A DNA stretch of 64,000 bases from Nonomuraea montanisoli (GTDB lineage: Bacteria; Actinomycetota; Actinomycetes; Streptosporangiales; Streptosporangiaceae). Below the pieces are notes generated by a model. It saw nothing but the letters and a program-made list of their open reading frames with translations, was not told the origin of the DNA and did not search any database. Each line of letters starts with the position of its first letter. Within the stretch, counting starts at the first letter, position 1. The stretch covers positions 434,001-498,000 of the forward strand of contig NZ_JABWGN010000002.1 of assembly GCF_013363975.1 (NCBI RefSeq). The letters run 5' to 3'. Below, piece after piece: positions 19,779-28,363 of the stretch. The translations under genes were made by a program, and so were the position numbers.

Positions 19779-19786
19779 ATGGAGGC

Positions 19787-22306
19787 ATGACTCAACAGCG
19801 ACTACGCCATGCCACCATGCCGGAAAAACCGACACTTGACGGCCTGGAGCAGGTATGGGTAGCCCGCTGGGAGGAAGACGGCACCTACCGCTTCGACCGG
19901 TCGAAGACCCGCGAGCAGATCTACTCGATCGACACGCCGCCTCCCACCGTCTCCGGCTCCCTCCACGTGGGTCATGTCTTCTCGTACACGCACACCGACA
20001 CCGTCGCCCGCTTCCAGCGGATGCGCGGGCGCGAGGTCTTCTACCCCATGGGGTGGGACGACAACGGCCTGCCCACCGAGCGTCGCGTGCAGAACCACTT
20101 CGGCGTGCGCTGTGACCCCTCGGTGCCCTACGATCCCGGCTTCACACCTCCCGCCGAGCCCGATCCCAAGCGGCAGGTGCCGATCTCGCGGGCCAACTTC
20201 ATCGAGCTGTGCGAGCGGCTGACCCTGGAGGACGAGAAGGCGTTCGAGGAGCTGTGGCGCCGCCTCGGGCTGTCGGTCGACTGGTCGCTGACGTACGCCA
20301 CGATCGACGGCGCCGCGCGGGCCGCCTCCCAGCGCGCGTTCCTGCGCAACCTCGCGCGCGGCGAGGCCTACCTCGCCGAGGCGCCCACCCTGTGGGACGT
20401 CACCTTCCGCACCGCCGTCGCGCAGGCCGAGCTGGAGGACCGCGAGTGGCCGGGCGCCTTCCACCGCGTCTCCTTCTACGGGGAGAAGGGGCCGATCTGG
20501 ATCGAGACCACCCGGCCCGAGCTGATCCCCGCGTGCGTGGCGCTGGTCGCCCACCCCGACGACGAGCGCTACAAGCCGCTGTTCGGCACCAGCGCGCTCT
20601 CGCCGCTGTTCGGCGTCGAGGTGCCGGTCCTCGCCCACCACCTGGCCGAGCCCGACAAGGGGTCCGGCATCGCGATGATCTGCACGTTCGGCGACCTCAC
20701 CGACGTCACCTGGTGGCGCGAGCTGGGGCTGCCCACCCGGCCCGTCATCGGGCGCGACGGCCGGCTGCTGCCCGACCCGCCGGAGGGCGCCGAGCGCGAG
20801 CCGTACGAGGAGCTGGCCGGCAAGACCGTCCACAGCGCCCGCGAGCGCATCGTCGAGCTGCTGCGCGAGTCCGGCGACCTCGACGGCGACCCGCGCCCGG
20901 TCCAGCGGGCGGTCAAGTTCTACGAGAAGGGCGACCGGCCCCTGGAGATCGTCACCACCCGCCAGTGGTACATCCGCAACGGCGGGCGCGACGCCGAGCT
21001 GCGCGAGCGGCTGCTGGCCCGGGGCTCGGAGCTGCGCTGGCACCCGGCCCACATGCGGGTCCGCTACGACAACTGGGTGCAGGGCCTGGCCGGCGACTGG
21101 CTGATCTCGCGGCAGCGCTTCTTCGGCGTGCCGTTCCCCGTCTGGTACCCGCTGGACGACGCCGGCGAGCCCGACTACACCCGGCCGCTGCTGCCGCCCG
21201 AGGAGATCCTGCCGGTCGACCCGTCCTCCCAGGTCCCCGACGGCTACACCGAGGACCAGCGGGGCAAGCCCGGCGGGTTCGTCGGCGACCCCGACGTCAT
21301 GGACACCTGGGCCACGTCCTCCCTCACGCCGGAGATCGCGGGCGGCTGGGAGCGCGACCCCGACCTGTTCTCCCGGGTCTTCCCCATGAACCTGCGCCCG
21401 CAGGCCCACGAGATCATCCGCACCTGGCTGTTCTCCACCGTGGTCCGGGCGCACCAGGAGTTCGGCACGCTGCCGTGGAGCGACGTGGCCATCTCCGGGT
21501 GGATCCTCGACCCCGACCGCAAGAAGATGTCCAAGTCCAAGGGCAACGTCACGACGCCGCTCGGGCTGCTGGAGGAGTACGGCTCCGACGCGGTGCGCTA
21601 CTGGGCGGCCAGCGGGCGGCCCGGCACCGACACCGCCTTCGACACCGGGCAGATCAAGGTCGGCCGGCGGCTGGCCATCAAGATCCTCAACGCGTCGAAG
21701 TTCGTGCTGGGCTTCCCCGCCTCCGACGCCGAGGTGACCGAGCCGCTCGACCTGTCCATGCTGGCCGCGCTGGCCGACGTGGTCGACGAGGCCACCCGGG
21801 CGTTCGAGGACTACGACTACACCCGGGCCCTGGAGGCCGCCGAGCGGTTCTTCTGGTCGTTCTGCGACGACTACCTCGAACTGGTCAAGGCCCGCGCCTA
21901 CGAGTCCGACGCGGCGGCGGCCTCGGCGCACGCGGCGCTGCGGCGGGCGCTCGACGCGCTGCTGCGGCTGTTCGCGCCGTTCCTGCCGTTCGTCACCGAG
22001 GAGGTGTGGTCGTGGTGGCGCGACGGCTCCGTCCACCGCGCCGCCTGGCCGGCCGCCGAACGCGGCGCCGGCGACCCGGCGGTGCTGGCCGTGGCCTCCG
22101 AGGTGCTGCGGCGGATCCGCAAGGCCAAGTCCGAGGCCAAGCTGTCCATGCGCGCCGAGGTGTCCCGCCTCACGGTGACCGGGCCCGAGGCCGGGCTCGT
22201 GCGCCTGGCGCAGGACGACCTGTGCGGCGCGGGCAACGTCGAGGAGTTCGTGCTGGACGACGGGGCCGCGTTCACAGTCGAGGTGGTGCTGGGGGAGACC
22301 GCCTGA
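19787..22306 (+). CDS. valS: Valyl-tRNA synthetase
   Basis: 839 residues, the compact actinobacterial type. A class Ia enzyme charging tRNA(Val) and editing mischarged Thr. Signature HIGH appears as HVGH in [20 protein letters not shown] in KKMSKSKGN. The editing domain lies between about residues 150 and 330 and the anticodon-binding helices after about 640. ATG 19787 follows GGAGG; an in-frame upstream start at 19757 lacks one. A bulged hairpin terminator follows 80 bp downstream. No tRNA gene or T-box was seen near. Confidence 0.95.
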   Translation: MTQQRLRHATMPEKPTLDGLEQVWVARWEEDGTYRFDRSKTREQIYSIDTPPPTVSGSLHVGHVFSYTHTDTVARFQRMRGREVFYPMGWDDNGLPTERRVQNHFGVRCDPSVPYDPGFTPPAEPDPKRQVPISRANFIELCERLTLEDEKAFEELWRRLGLSVDWSLTYATIDGAARAASQRAFLRNLARGEAYLAEAPTLWDVTFRTAVAQAELEDREWPGAFHRVSFYGEKGPIWIETTRPELIPACVALVAHPDDERYKPLFGTSALSPLFGVEVPVLAHHLAEPDKGSGIAMICTFGDLTDVTWWRELGLPTRPVIGRDGRLLPDPPEGAEREPYEELAGKTVHSARERIVELLRESGDLDGDPRPVQRAVKFYEKGDRPLEIVTTRQWYIRNGGRDAELRERLLARGSELRWHPAHMRVRYDNWVQGLAGDWLISRQRFFGVPFPVWYPLDDAGEPDYTRPLLPPEEILPVDPSSQVPDGYTEDQRGKPGGFVGDPDVMDTWATSSLTPEIAGGWERDPDLFSRVFPMNLRPQAHEIIRTWLFSTVVRAHQEFGTLPWSDVAISGWILDPDRKKMSKSKGNVTTPLGLLEEYGSDAVRYWAASGRPGTDTAFDTGQIKVGRRLAIKILNASKFVLGFPASDAEVTEPLDLSMLAALADVVDEATRAFEDYDYTRALEAAERFFWSFCDDYLELVKARAYESDAAAASAHAALRRALDALLRLFAPFLPFVTEEVWSWWRDGSVHRAAWPAAERGAGDPAVLAVASEVLRRIRKAKSEAKLSMRAEVSRLTVTGPEAGLVRLAQDDLCGAGNVEEFVLDDGAAFTVEVVLGETA

Positions 22307-22384
22307 GCCGAGCGGCGCCGGGGCCGCCGGAGGTCGCCGGCTTCGTGTCCCCGGCTTCGTGTCCCCGGCCCGCCGATGACGGCT

Positions 22385-22422
22385 CCGGGATGCGCCCGAT
22401 CGTTTATCGGCGCGCATCCCGG
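22385..22422. terminator. Long hairpin downstream of valS
   Basis: CCGGGATGCGC pairs with GCGCATCCCGG and CCGAT with ATCGG around a CGTTT loop, with a one-base bulge. It lies between valS and the AI-2E-type gene and overlaps the latter's promoter region. Confidence 0.7.
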
Positions 22423-22446
22423 CGCCGGACGTGCCAGTCTGGGGAT

Positions 22447-23679
22447 GTGCTGAGAGACCGCCCCACCAAGCTCGTGCCTCCCGTGCTGGCCAAGATGGCC
22501 GCATGGTCGGGGTGCCTGATCCTCGTCGGCGTGGTGGTCTACTACTTCGCGCTGGGCGTCGGGCGGCTCAGCTTCGTCGCCCTGCCCGTGGCCATCGCCC
22601 TCCTGCTGACCGCGCTGCTGTTCCCGCTCACCAACAGCCTGCGCGAGGCGGGGATGCGCCCCATCTACGCCACCTGGCTCACCATGCTGGTCGCGCTGGC
22701 CATCCTGATCGGCACCGGCTGGCTGGTCGGGGCCCGCGCCACCGAGGAGTTCCCCAACCTCGTCGAGCAGGTCCAGGCGACCTCCCGCGACGTGCAGAAC
22801 TGGCTGATCACCGGCCCGCTGCACCTCAAGGAGGCGCAGATCACCAGCTACGTCGACGAGATCGCCACGATGGTCAACACCCAGCGCAGCGCCATCACCG
22901 GCACGGTGCTGACCGCCGGCGCCGTCGCCTTCGAGGTGCTCGCCTCGATCGTGCTGCTGCTGTTCGTCACGTTCTTCCTGCTCAAGGACGGCGACCGGAT
23001 CTGGTCGTGGTTCCTCAGGGCGTTCGGGGAGATGGCGCCGCGCGTCGACCGCGCCGGCCGCGCGGCGTGGACCACGCTCTCCCACTACGTGCAGGGCACG
23101 GTGGCCGTCGCCGCCGTCCACGGCCTCATCATGGGCATCGTGCTGGCCGGCATGGGCGTGCCGCTGTGGGCGCCGCTGGCGGTCCTCATCTTCTTCGCCA
23201 GCTTCATCCCCATCGTCGGCATCTTCTTCGCCGGCACGGTCGCCACGCTCGTCACGCTGGGCGCCAAGGGGCCGGTGTACGCGCTGATCTTCGTCGGCAT
23301 CCTCGTGGTCGAGCAGCAACTGGAGAACCACGTGCTCCAGCCGCTGATCGTCGGCCGGGCCCTCAACTTCCACCCGCTGGCCATCATCATCGTCCTCGCC
23401 GTGGGCGGCATCCTCGGCGGCATCGCCGGGGCCGCGGTCGCCGTGCCCGTCGCGGCGGTGATCTACCGGGCGCTGCCCGAGCTGCGCCACGACCAGCCCG
23501 CCCTGCCACCGGGCGAGCACGCCGACGAGGACGTCGGGGAGGGGCCGCCCGAGCCCGTGGGGGAGGGGCCGCGCGAGTCCCCCGCGCCGCGCACCCAGGC
23601 CGCCGGCGCGCCGCGTCCGCGCGGCGCCGCCGCACCGGCCGGGGCCGAGCGCGGCGAAAGGCCGGCCGACACCGAGTAA
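22447..23679 (+). CDS. AI-2E family (PF01594) permease
   Basis: 410 residues, about 8 membrane helices: a hairpin at the N-terminus, a ~130-residue soluble segment, then helices in the C-terminal half with the family pattern FASFIPIVGIFFAGTVA and EQQLENHVLQPLIVGR. The family includes TqsA and Na+/H+ antiporters; transport of AI-2 is not implied. A ~65-residue Pro/Ala/Glu-rich tail is added. GTG 22447 is preceded by a weak CAGTCT hexamer at leaderless spacing and no ribosome-binding site. Confidence 0.88.
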   Translation: MLRDRPTKLVPPVLAKMAAWSGCLILVGVVVYYFALGVGRLSFVALPVAIALLLTALLFPLTNSLREAGMRPIYATWLTMLVALAILIGTGWLVGARATEEFPNLVEQVQATSRDVQNWLITGPLHLKEAQITSYVDEIATMVNTQRSAITGTVLTAGAVAFEVLASIVLLLFVTFFLLKDGDRIWSWFLRAFGEMAPRVDRAGRAAWTTLSHYVQGTVAVAAVHGLIMGIVLAGMGVPLWAPLAVLIFFASFIPIVGIFFAGTVATLVTLGAKGPVYALIFVGILVVEQQLENHVLQPLIVGRALNFHPLAIIIVLAVGGILGGIAGAAVAVPVAAVIYRALPELRHDQPALPPGEHADEDVGEGPPEPVGEGPRESPAPRTQAAGAPRPRGAAAPAGAERGERPADTE

Positions 23680-23872
23680 CCTCGTCACTCGTGACCCGTA
23701 CCGCCAGGACCACGCCGTCCTCCGGCACAGCCCGCCCAGGAGCGGCCCGGCGCCGTGGCGCGCCCGCGACACCCCACCCGCGCACCGGGTGTGACCGCAT
23801 CACCGCCGGAAGGGCGTACCTTGAGGCTGAGGGGCGTAGCAGCGCCCCGGAGCACCACGACGAGGTGAACCC

Positions 23873-24376
23873 GTGACCGCGACCGACCGCGACGCGACGG
23901 GCTCCCGGCCCGCCCCGACCACGGACGCCCCGGCCGCGCCCCCGCTGGAGATCCTCATCCAGCGGCTCGACCCCGGCCTGCCGGTGCCCTCCTACGCCCA
24001 CCCGGGCGACGCGGGCGCCGATCTGCACGCCGCGTGCGACGCCGAGCTGCCGCCCGGCGAGCGCGCCGTGGTGCCGACGGGCGTCGCCATCGCGCTGCCC
24101 GAGGGGTACGCCGCCTTCGTCCACCCGCGCTCGGGCCTGGCCTCCCGGCACGGTGTCACTCTGGTCAACGCGCCCGGCACGGTCGACGCCGGCTACCGGG
24201 GCGAGATCAAGGTGACGATGATCAACACCGACGCCAGGGAGCCGTTCCTCGTGCGGCGGGGCGACCGGATCGCCCAGCTCGTCGTCCAGCGGGTGGAGCG
24301 GGCGGCCTTCCTGGAGGTGGCGCGGCTCCCGGAATCGCCGCGCGGAGCCGGCGGGTTCGGCTCGACGGGGCGCTGA
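23873..24376 (+). CDS. dut: dUTP diphosphatase
   Basis: 167 residues, homotrimeric dUTPase family. It hydrolyses dUTP to dUMP, keeping uracil out of DNA. Motifs in order: [11 protein letters not shown] (motif 1), [15 protein letters not shown] (2), [13 protein letters not shown] (3, catalytic Asp), [12 protein letters not shown] (4) and the P-loop-like [10 protein letters not shown] (5). About 22 residues of Ala/Pro-rich N-terminal extension precede the domain. GTG 23873. First gene of the conserved dut-DUF3710-OB-DUF3159 run. Confidence 0.95.
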   Translation: MTATDRDATGSRPAPTTDAPAAPPLEILIQRLDPGLPVPSYAHPGDAGADLHAACDAELPPGERAVVPTGVAIALPEGYAAFVHPRSGLASRHGVTLVNAPGTVDAGYRGEIKVTMINTDAREPFLVRRGDRIAQLVVQRVERAAFLEVARLPESPRGAGGFGSTGR

Positions 24377-24427
24377 CCGGAGGCCGAGCAGGGTTCAACA
24401 GAACGCTGAACAGGGAGAGTGAGAGAC

Positions 24428-25069
24428 GTGTTCCGACGCCGTCGTCGCGAGCAGCCGGAGCAGGCGGCGGCCGACGCCGCGGCCCCGGCCGAGCCCACAC
24501 GCGAGTCCGGCCCGTGGGACTCCGACGAGCCCCACCCCGACCACGACCGGATCGACCTCGGCGGCCTGCGGCTGCCGCACAACCCCGACTTCGACGTACG
24601 GCTGGCCTCCGTCGGGGACCAGCACATCGGCGTCGTCGTCATCCACGGCGACAGCACGCTGCAACTGCAGGGGCTGGCCGCGCCCAGGTCCCTGGGCCTG
24701 TGGGACGAGGTCAAGACCAAGATCACGCAGCAGCTGCCGGCCCTGGAGGAGCGTGAGGGCCCGTTCGGCGCCGAGCTGCGCGGCGAGATCACCGCCGACG
24801 GCCAGACCCGCCAGGCCCGCTACGTCGGGATCGACGGGCCCCGCTGGTTCCTGCTCGCCGTCGTCCACGGCCCGGCCGCCGCCGACGAGGCCGCGGCGGA
24901 GCCGTTCCTCGACTTCCTGCGCGACGTCGTCGTCGTCCGCGGCACCGAGCCGATGGCGCGCGAGGAGCCCATCGTCCTGCGCCGCCCCAACGAGCAAGCC
25001 GCGCAGAGCGACGACCGGCCGGGTCTCAACCCGTTCCGGCGCGGACCTGAGATCAGCGAGATTCGCTGA
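24428..25069 (+). CDS. DUF3710 protein
   Basis: 213 residues from GTG 24428 (VFRRRRREQ), spaced 9 bp from GGGAGAG; a GTG at 24419 is the alternative. A basic N-terminus and an Ala/Glu linker lead into the DUF3710 domain (RIDLGGLRLP ... GPRWFLLAVVHGPAA). Function unknown; near-universally next to dut in actinomycetes. Confidence 0.92.
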   Translation: MFRRRRREQPEQAAADAAAPAEPTRESGPWDSDEPHPDHDRIDLGGLRLPHNPDFDVRLASVGDQHIGVVVIHGDSTLQLQGLAAPRSLGLWDEVKTKITQQLPALEEREGPFGAELRGEITADGQTRQARYVGIDGPRWFLLAVVHGPAAADEAAAEPFLDFLRDVVVVRGTEPMAREEPIVLRRPNEQAAQSDDRPGLNPFRRGPEISEIR

Positions 25070-25084
25070 CGACCTCCCATCGCA

Positions 25085-25090
25085 TAGGCT
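25085..25090 (+). promoter_or_regulatory. -10 box TAGGCT for the OB-fold gene (leaderless type)
   Basis: Ends 8 nt before ATG 25099, indicating that this gene has its own promoter inside the block. Confidence 0.5.
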
Positions 25091-25098
25091 GATTCATC

Positions 25099-25482
25099 AT
25101 GACTACGGCAGGGACTCCCAAACGGGGGTTGCGCGGGTTCTTCAGTCGGCTGGCATCCCCCCAGTCCGAGATCGAGGCGCAGATGCTGCGCGAGGACGCC
25201 GAGCAGACGGGCGCGACGCCGATCGCCTCGTGTGGCGGCAGGCGCCGTTTCTGCGTGGCCGGTACGCTACGTACGGTGACGCTGCGGCCGAGGGGCGGCG
25301 CCCCCGCGCTGGAGGCGGAGCTCTACGACGGGTCCGACGTGATCGACCTCGTCTGGCTCGGCCGCCGCAGGATCGCCGGCATCGAGCCCGGACGCATCGT
25401 CAAGGCCGAGGGCCTGGTGAGCGTGCAGGACGGCCGCAAGGTGATGTTCAATCCGCGATACGAGCTGCGCCCAGGGAGTTGA
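25099..25482 (+). CDS. OB-fold nucleic-acid-binding protein
   Basis: 127 residues. The last ~85 form a single small beta-barrel of the tRNA_anti/OB type (VAGTLRTVTLRP ... VIDLVWLGRRRIAGIEPG ... MFNPRYELRPGS). Homologues in the same position in other actinomycetes are annotated OB-fold proteins and follow DUF3710. Target unknown. Four bases separate its stop from the next start. Confidence 0.88.
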   Translation: MTTAGTPKRGLRGFFSRLASPQSEIEAQMLREDAEQTGATPIASCGGRRRFCVAGTLRTVTLRPRGGAPALEAELYDGSDVIDLVWLGRRRIAGIEPGRIVKAEGLVSVQDGRKVMFNPRYELRPGS

Positions 25483-25486
25483 TCAG

Positions 25487-26155
25487 GTGAAGGCCGAGGC
25501 CGGAGACGCCGCCCACGACACCGTGGAGGCAGCGGTTCGTGCCCAGCTCGCCAAGGCGTTCGGCGGCGTGCGGGGCATCATCGAGGCGGCGGTGCCGACG
25601 GCCGCGTTCACGCTGGCCTGGATCACCACCGAGGAGCTGAAGCTGTCGCTGATCGTCAGCGTCTCGCTGTCGGTGCTGCTGCTCCTCGCGCGGGTCCTGC
25701 AACGCTCGACGCCGCAGTTCGTGATCAACAGCCTGATCGGCATCGCGATCGGCGCGTTCTTCGCCAGCCGCACCGGCGACGCCAAGGACTACTTCCTGCC
25801 CGGCATCCTGTGGAACGGCGCCTACGCCGTGGCCATGCTGCTGTCGATCGTCGCCCGGTGGCCCGTGGTCGGGTTCCTCATCGGCTCGGTGACGGGCGAC
25901 CCGACGGGGTGGCGGCAGGACCCGGGCGTCGTCCGGCTCTGCTCGCGGCTGACCTGGCTGCTCCTGATCCCGTGCGTGGTGCGGGTGGCGGTGCAGCTCC
26001 CGGTGTACCTGTTCGGCGGCGGCGACGAGGCGGTGGCGGCGCTGGGCGTGGCCAAGATCGCCATGGGGTGGCCGCTGCAGATCGCCGCGCTGGCGGCCAT
26101 GGTGTGGATGCTCGGCCGCGGCCGCACCCCGATCAACCCCGTGGCCCCGGCCTGA
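25487..26155 (+). CDS. DUF3159 membrane protein
   Basis: 222 residues with five to six hydrophobic segments and family motifs GGVRGIIEAAVPTAAF, FLPGILWNGAYA and GDPTGWRQDP. Function unknown; its conservation beside TrkA and K+-uptake genes suggests a role at the membrane. GTG 25487, four bases after the OB-fold gene, implying cotranscription. Confidence 0.92.
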   Translation: MKAEAGDAAHDTVEAAVRAQLAKAFGGVRGIIEAAVPTAAFTLAWITTEELKLSLIVSVSLSVLLLLARVLQRSTPQFVINSLIGIAIGAFFASRTGDAKDYFLPGILWNGAYAVAMLLSIVARWPVVGFLIGSVTGDPTGWRQDPGVVRLCSRLTWLLLIPCVVRVAVQLPVYLFGGGDEAVAALGVAKIAMGWPLQIAALAAMVWMLGRGRTPINPVAPA

Positions 26156-26243
26156 TTCTGCCGCGGGCCTCGGAGGGCGGGGCCGGTAGCCCCATGCCCC
26201 CGTGGCGGGGCCCCGGCCCCTTCTCGGAAGGGAGGATGGGCGC

Positions 26244-26900
26244 GTGCCCTTACCGACCTCTTCCGAACTCCGGCTCATGCTGGCCGTTCGGCGTTACGTC
26301 ACCCCCGGAAGCGGAGCGGCCCGCCGCTATATGCAGCTCATGGGCGGATTCATGATGCTTCCCGACCGGGAGTTGATCCGCTTCGGCCGTTCCTTGGCCC
26401 GGGACGCACGACGGATCAGCGACAAAGATCTTCAGCGGCTCCTGGCGTTCGAGTGGCGCTCGCGGATGACCGCCGCCTGGCTGATCGGCCTCGACCGGCG
26501 TGCGCGTTTCCGTGAGCAGCTCGGCCGCGTGCTCCTGGAGAGCCCGCTCGGCCACGCGAGCCACGGATACTGCTTCGCGCTCGCCCGCTTCGGGGAGGAG
26601 CGCGACGTCGACCTGCTCACCGCCTACCTCGATCGCCGTCCGCCCCGAGTGGACAACCCCCATGAATGGGGTGACGCGATCAGTGCGCTCGGATACCTCG
26701 ACGAGCTACGGGGCACGGATCACGCCGCACGCTTCGTCGCCCGGGGCGGGGCGGGGGAGGAGTCGGCGGCGGATGGGACAGATCTCGCTGAACGCTCGGC
26801 CTACATGGCGGAAAGGTGCGCGTTCGCGGAGAGTTGCATGACCGGCACGGTCGAGGAGTGGCTGCCCCGGCGGCGGCTCTTCCTCGACCGGTGGTCCTGA
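26244..26900 (+). CDS. DUF6000 family protein
   Basis: 218 residues. Recognised by the YVTPGSGAARRYMQLMGGFM start, the LLAFEWRSRMTAAWLIGLDR block and the GYCFALARFGEERDV/AYLDRR section. It is probably an all-helical protein, of unknown function. GTG 26244 is preceded by AAGGGAGGA at good spacing; an earlier frame extension to 26202 is not needed. It interrupts the usual DUF3159-TrkA neighbourhood, and its codon use is less extreme than its neighbours, consistent with insertion. Confidence 0.85.
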   Translation: MPLPTSSELRLMLAVRRYVTPGSGAARRYMQLMGGFMMLPDRELIRFGRSLARDARRISDKDLQRLLAFEWRSRMTAAWLIGLDRRARFREQLGRVLLESPLGHASHGYCFALARFGEERDVDLLTAYLDRRPPRVDNPHEWGDAISALGYLDELRGTDHAARFVARGGAGEESAADGTDLAERSAYMAERCAFAESCMTGTVEEWLPRRRLFLDRWS

Positions 26901-26937
26901 CGTCATCCCAGGCCGGGCGCCGGCAGGGGCGCCCGGG

Positions 26938-27597
26938 TCAGTGCTGCGACAGCAGGTGGGCGAGCTCCTGCTCCACCTCCTGGGTGGCCACGAACAGCAG
27001 CTCGTCCCCCGCCTCCAGCGGGTCGTCGTCGGACGGCACCAGGACCCGCCCCTCGCGCAGGATCGCCACGAGCGCCGAGTCGGCCGGCCACGGCACCGAG
27101 CCGGCCCGCTGGCCCACCACGGGCGCGTCCTCGGCGAGCGTGAGCTCCACCAGGTTGGCCTGCCCCTGCCGGAACGTCAGCAGGCGCACCAGGTCGCCGA
27201 CGCTGACCGCCTCCTCGACCAGGGCGCTCAGCAGGCGCGGCGTCGAGACGGCCACGTCCACGCCCCACGACTCGTTGAACAGCCACTCGTTGTTGGGATG
27301 GTTGATCCGGGCGACCACGCGCGGCACGCCGTACTCGGTCTTGGCCAGCAGCGACACGACCAGGTTGACCTTGTCGTCCCCGGAGGAGGCGACGACGACG
27401 TGGCAGTTGTTGAGGCCCGCCTCGTCGAGCGAGGCGATCTCGCAGGCGTCGGCGAGCAGCCACTCGGCCCGCGGCACGCTGTCGATCTTGATGGCCTTCG
27501 GGTCGACGTCGATGAGGAGGACCTCGTGGCCGTTCTCCAGCAGCTCGGCGGCGATGGACCGGCCCACGGCCCCGGCCCCCGCGATCGCGACGCGCAT
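26938..27597 (-). CDS. TrkA-type K+ uptake regulator (second copy)
   Basis: 219 residues: an N-terminal RCK_N Rossmann domain with GAGAVGRS and D-acidic binding of NAD, then RCK_C from about 145 (FRQGQANLVELTLAEDAPV). These proteins gate potassium transporters in response to nucleotides. Its start overlaps the stop of the upstream copy (ATGA), so they are one operon and probably work as a pair with the divergent APC/KUP-like permease. Confidence 0.93.
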   Translation of the reverse strand: MRVAIAGAGAVGRSIAAELLENGHEVLLIDVDPKAIKIDSVPRAEWLLADACEIASLDEAGLNNCHVVVASSGDDKVNLVVSLLAKTEYGVPRVVARINHPNNEWLFNESWGVDVAVSTPRLLSALVEEAVSVGDLVRLLTFRQGQANLVELTLAEDAPVVGQRAGSVPWPADSALVAILREGRVLVPSDDDPLEAGDELLFVATQEVEQELAHLLSQH

Positions 27598-28262
27598 CAG
27601 TCGTCCTTCTCCGGTGCGGCGGCGAGCACCTTGTTGATCCGGTCCATGTCGTTCTCGGCGCCGATCACGTGCAGGATGTCGCCCTCCTGCAGCACGGTGT
27701 CGTCCGCGACGACCAGCGACTCGCCCATGCGGTTGATGAACGCGGCCCGGCACCGCGCCCTGGGCTCCAGATCGACGGCGCGGGTGCCGATCCACGACGG
27801 GTGGACGGGCACCTCGGCCAGGACGACGCGGCCGGTCGGGTCGCGCCACAGCGGCTCGGCCCCCTCCGGCAGGACGCGCCGCAGGATCTGGTCGGCCGTC
27901 CAGCGCACGGTGGCCACCGTGGGGATGCCCAGGCGCTGGTAGACCTCGGCCCGCCGCGGGTCGTAGATGCGGGCCACGACGTTGTCGACGCCGAACGTCT
28001 CCCGCGCCACCCGGGCGGAGATGATGTTGGAGTTGTCGCCGCTGGAGACGGCCACGTACGCGGCGGCGGACTCGATGCCCGCGTCGGTGAGCACGTCGCG
28101 GTCGAACCCGATGCCCGTCACCCGCCGGCCGCGGAACCCCGCCCGCAACCGGCGGAACGCCTGCGGGTCGCGGTCGATGATCGCGACCGAATGGCCGCCG
28201 TCCTCGAGGATGTGGGCCAGGGTCGAACCGACCCGCCCACATCCCATGATCACTATATGCAT
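27597..28262 (-). CDS. TrkA-type K+ uptake regulator (first copy)
   Basis: 221 residues from ATG 28262 (MHIVIMGCGRVGS), after GCGGGGGAG. Rossmann motif GCGRVGSTLA with Asp in IIDRDPQ, followed by an RCK_C domain from about 140. Longer in-frame upstream sequence (to 28340) is not conserved. First gene of the minus-strand pair, divergent from the permease across 101 bp. Confidence 0.93.
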   Translation of the reverse strand: MHIVIMGCGRVGSTLAHILEDGGHSVAIIDRDPQAFRRLRAGFRGRRVTGIGFDRDVLTDAGIESAAAYVAVSSGDNSNIISARVARETFGVDNVVARIYDPRRAEVYQRLGIPTVATVRWTADQILRRVLPEGAEPLWRDPTGRVVLAEVPVHPSWIGTRAVDLEPRARCRAAFINRMGESLVVADDTVLQEGDILHVIGAENDMDRINKVLAAAPEKDD

Positions 28263-28349
28263 ACTCCCCCGCATCTCGCGGTCGGCCGGTTGCTCGACAC
28301 CAGTATGGCCTGATAGGGGAGCGCTCCGATGCGTGGCCATAACGGAGAC

Positions 28350-28355
28350 TAGGCT
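28350..28355 (+). promoter_or_regulatory. -10 box TAGGCT for the APC permease (leaderless type)
   Basis: Ends 8 nt before GTG 28364; no ribosome-binding site is visible. Confidence 0.55.
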
Positions 28356-28363
28356 CTGGTTAC

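Noticed and set aside
20209..22446. In-frame upstream extension of the AI-2E-type gene through valS
   Set aside because: The extension overlaps valS in another frame; homologues begin near 22447.
19802..22504. 900-codon frame antisense to valS
   Set aside because: GC-driven open frame opposite a well-supported gene; no motif.
26244..26900. HEAT-repeat-type lyase
   Set aside because: The spacing of helices resembles repeat proteins but the motifs fit DUF6000 better.
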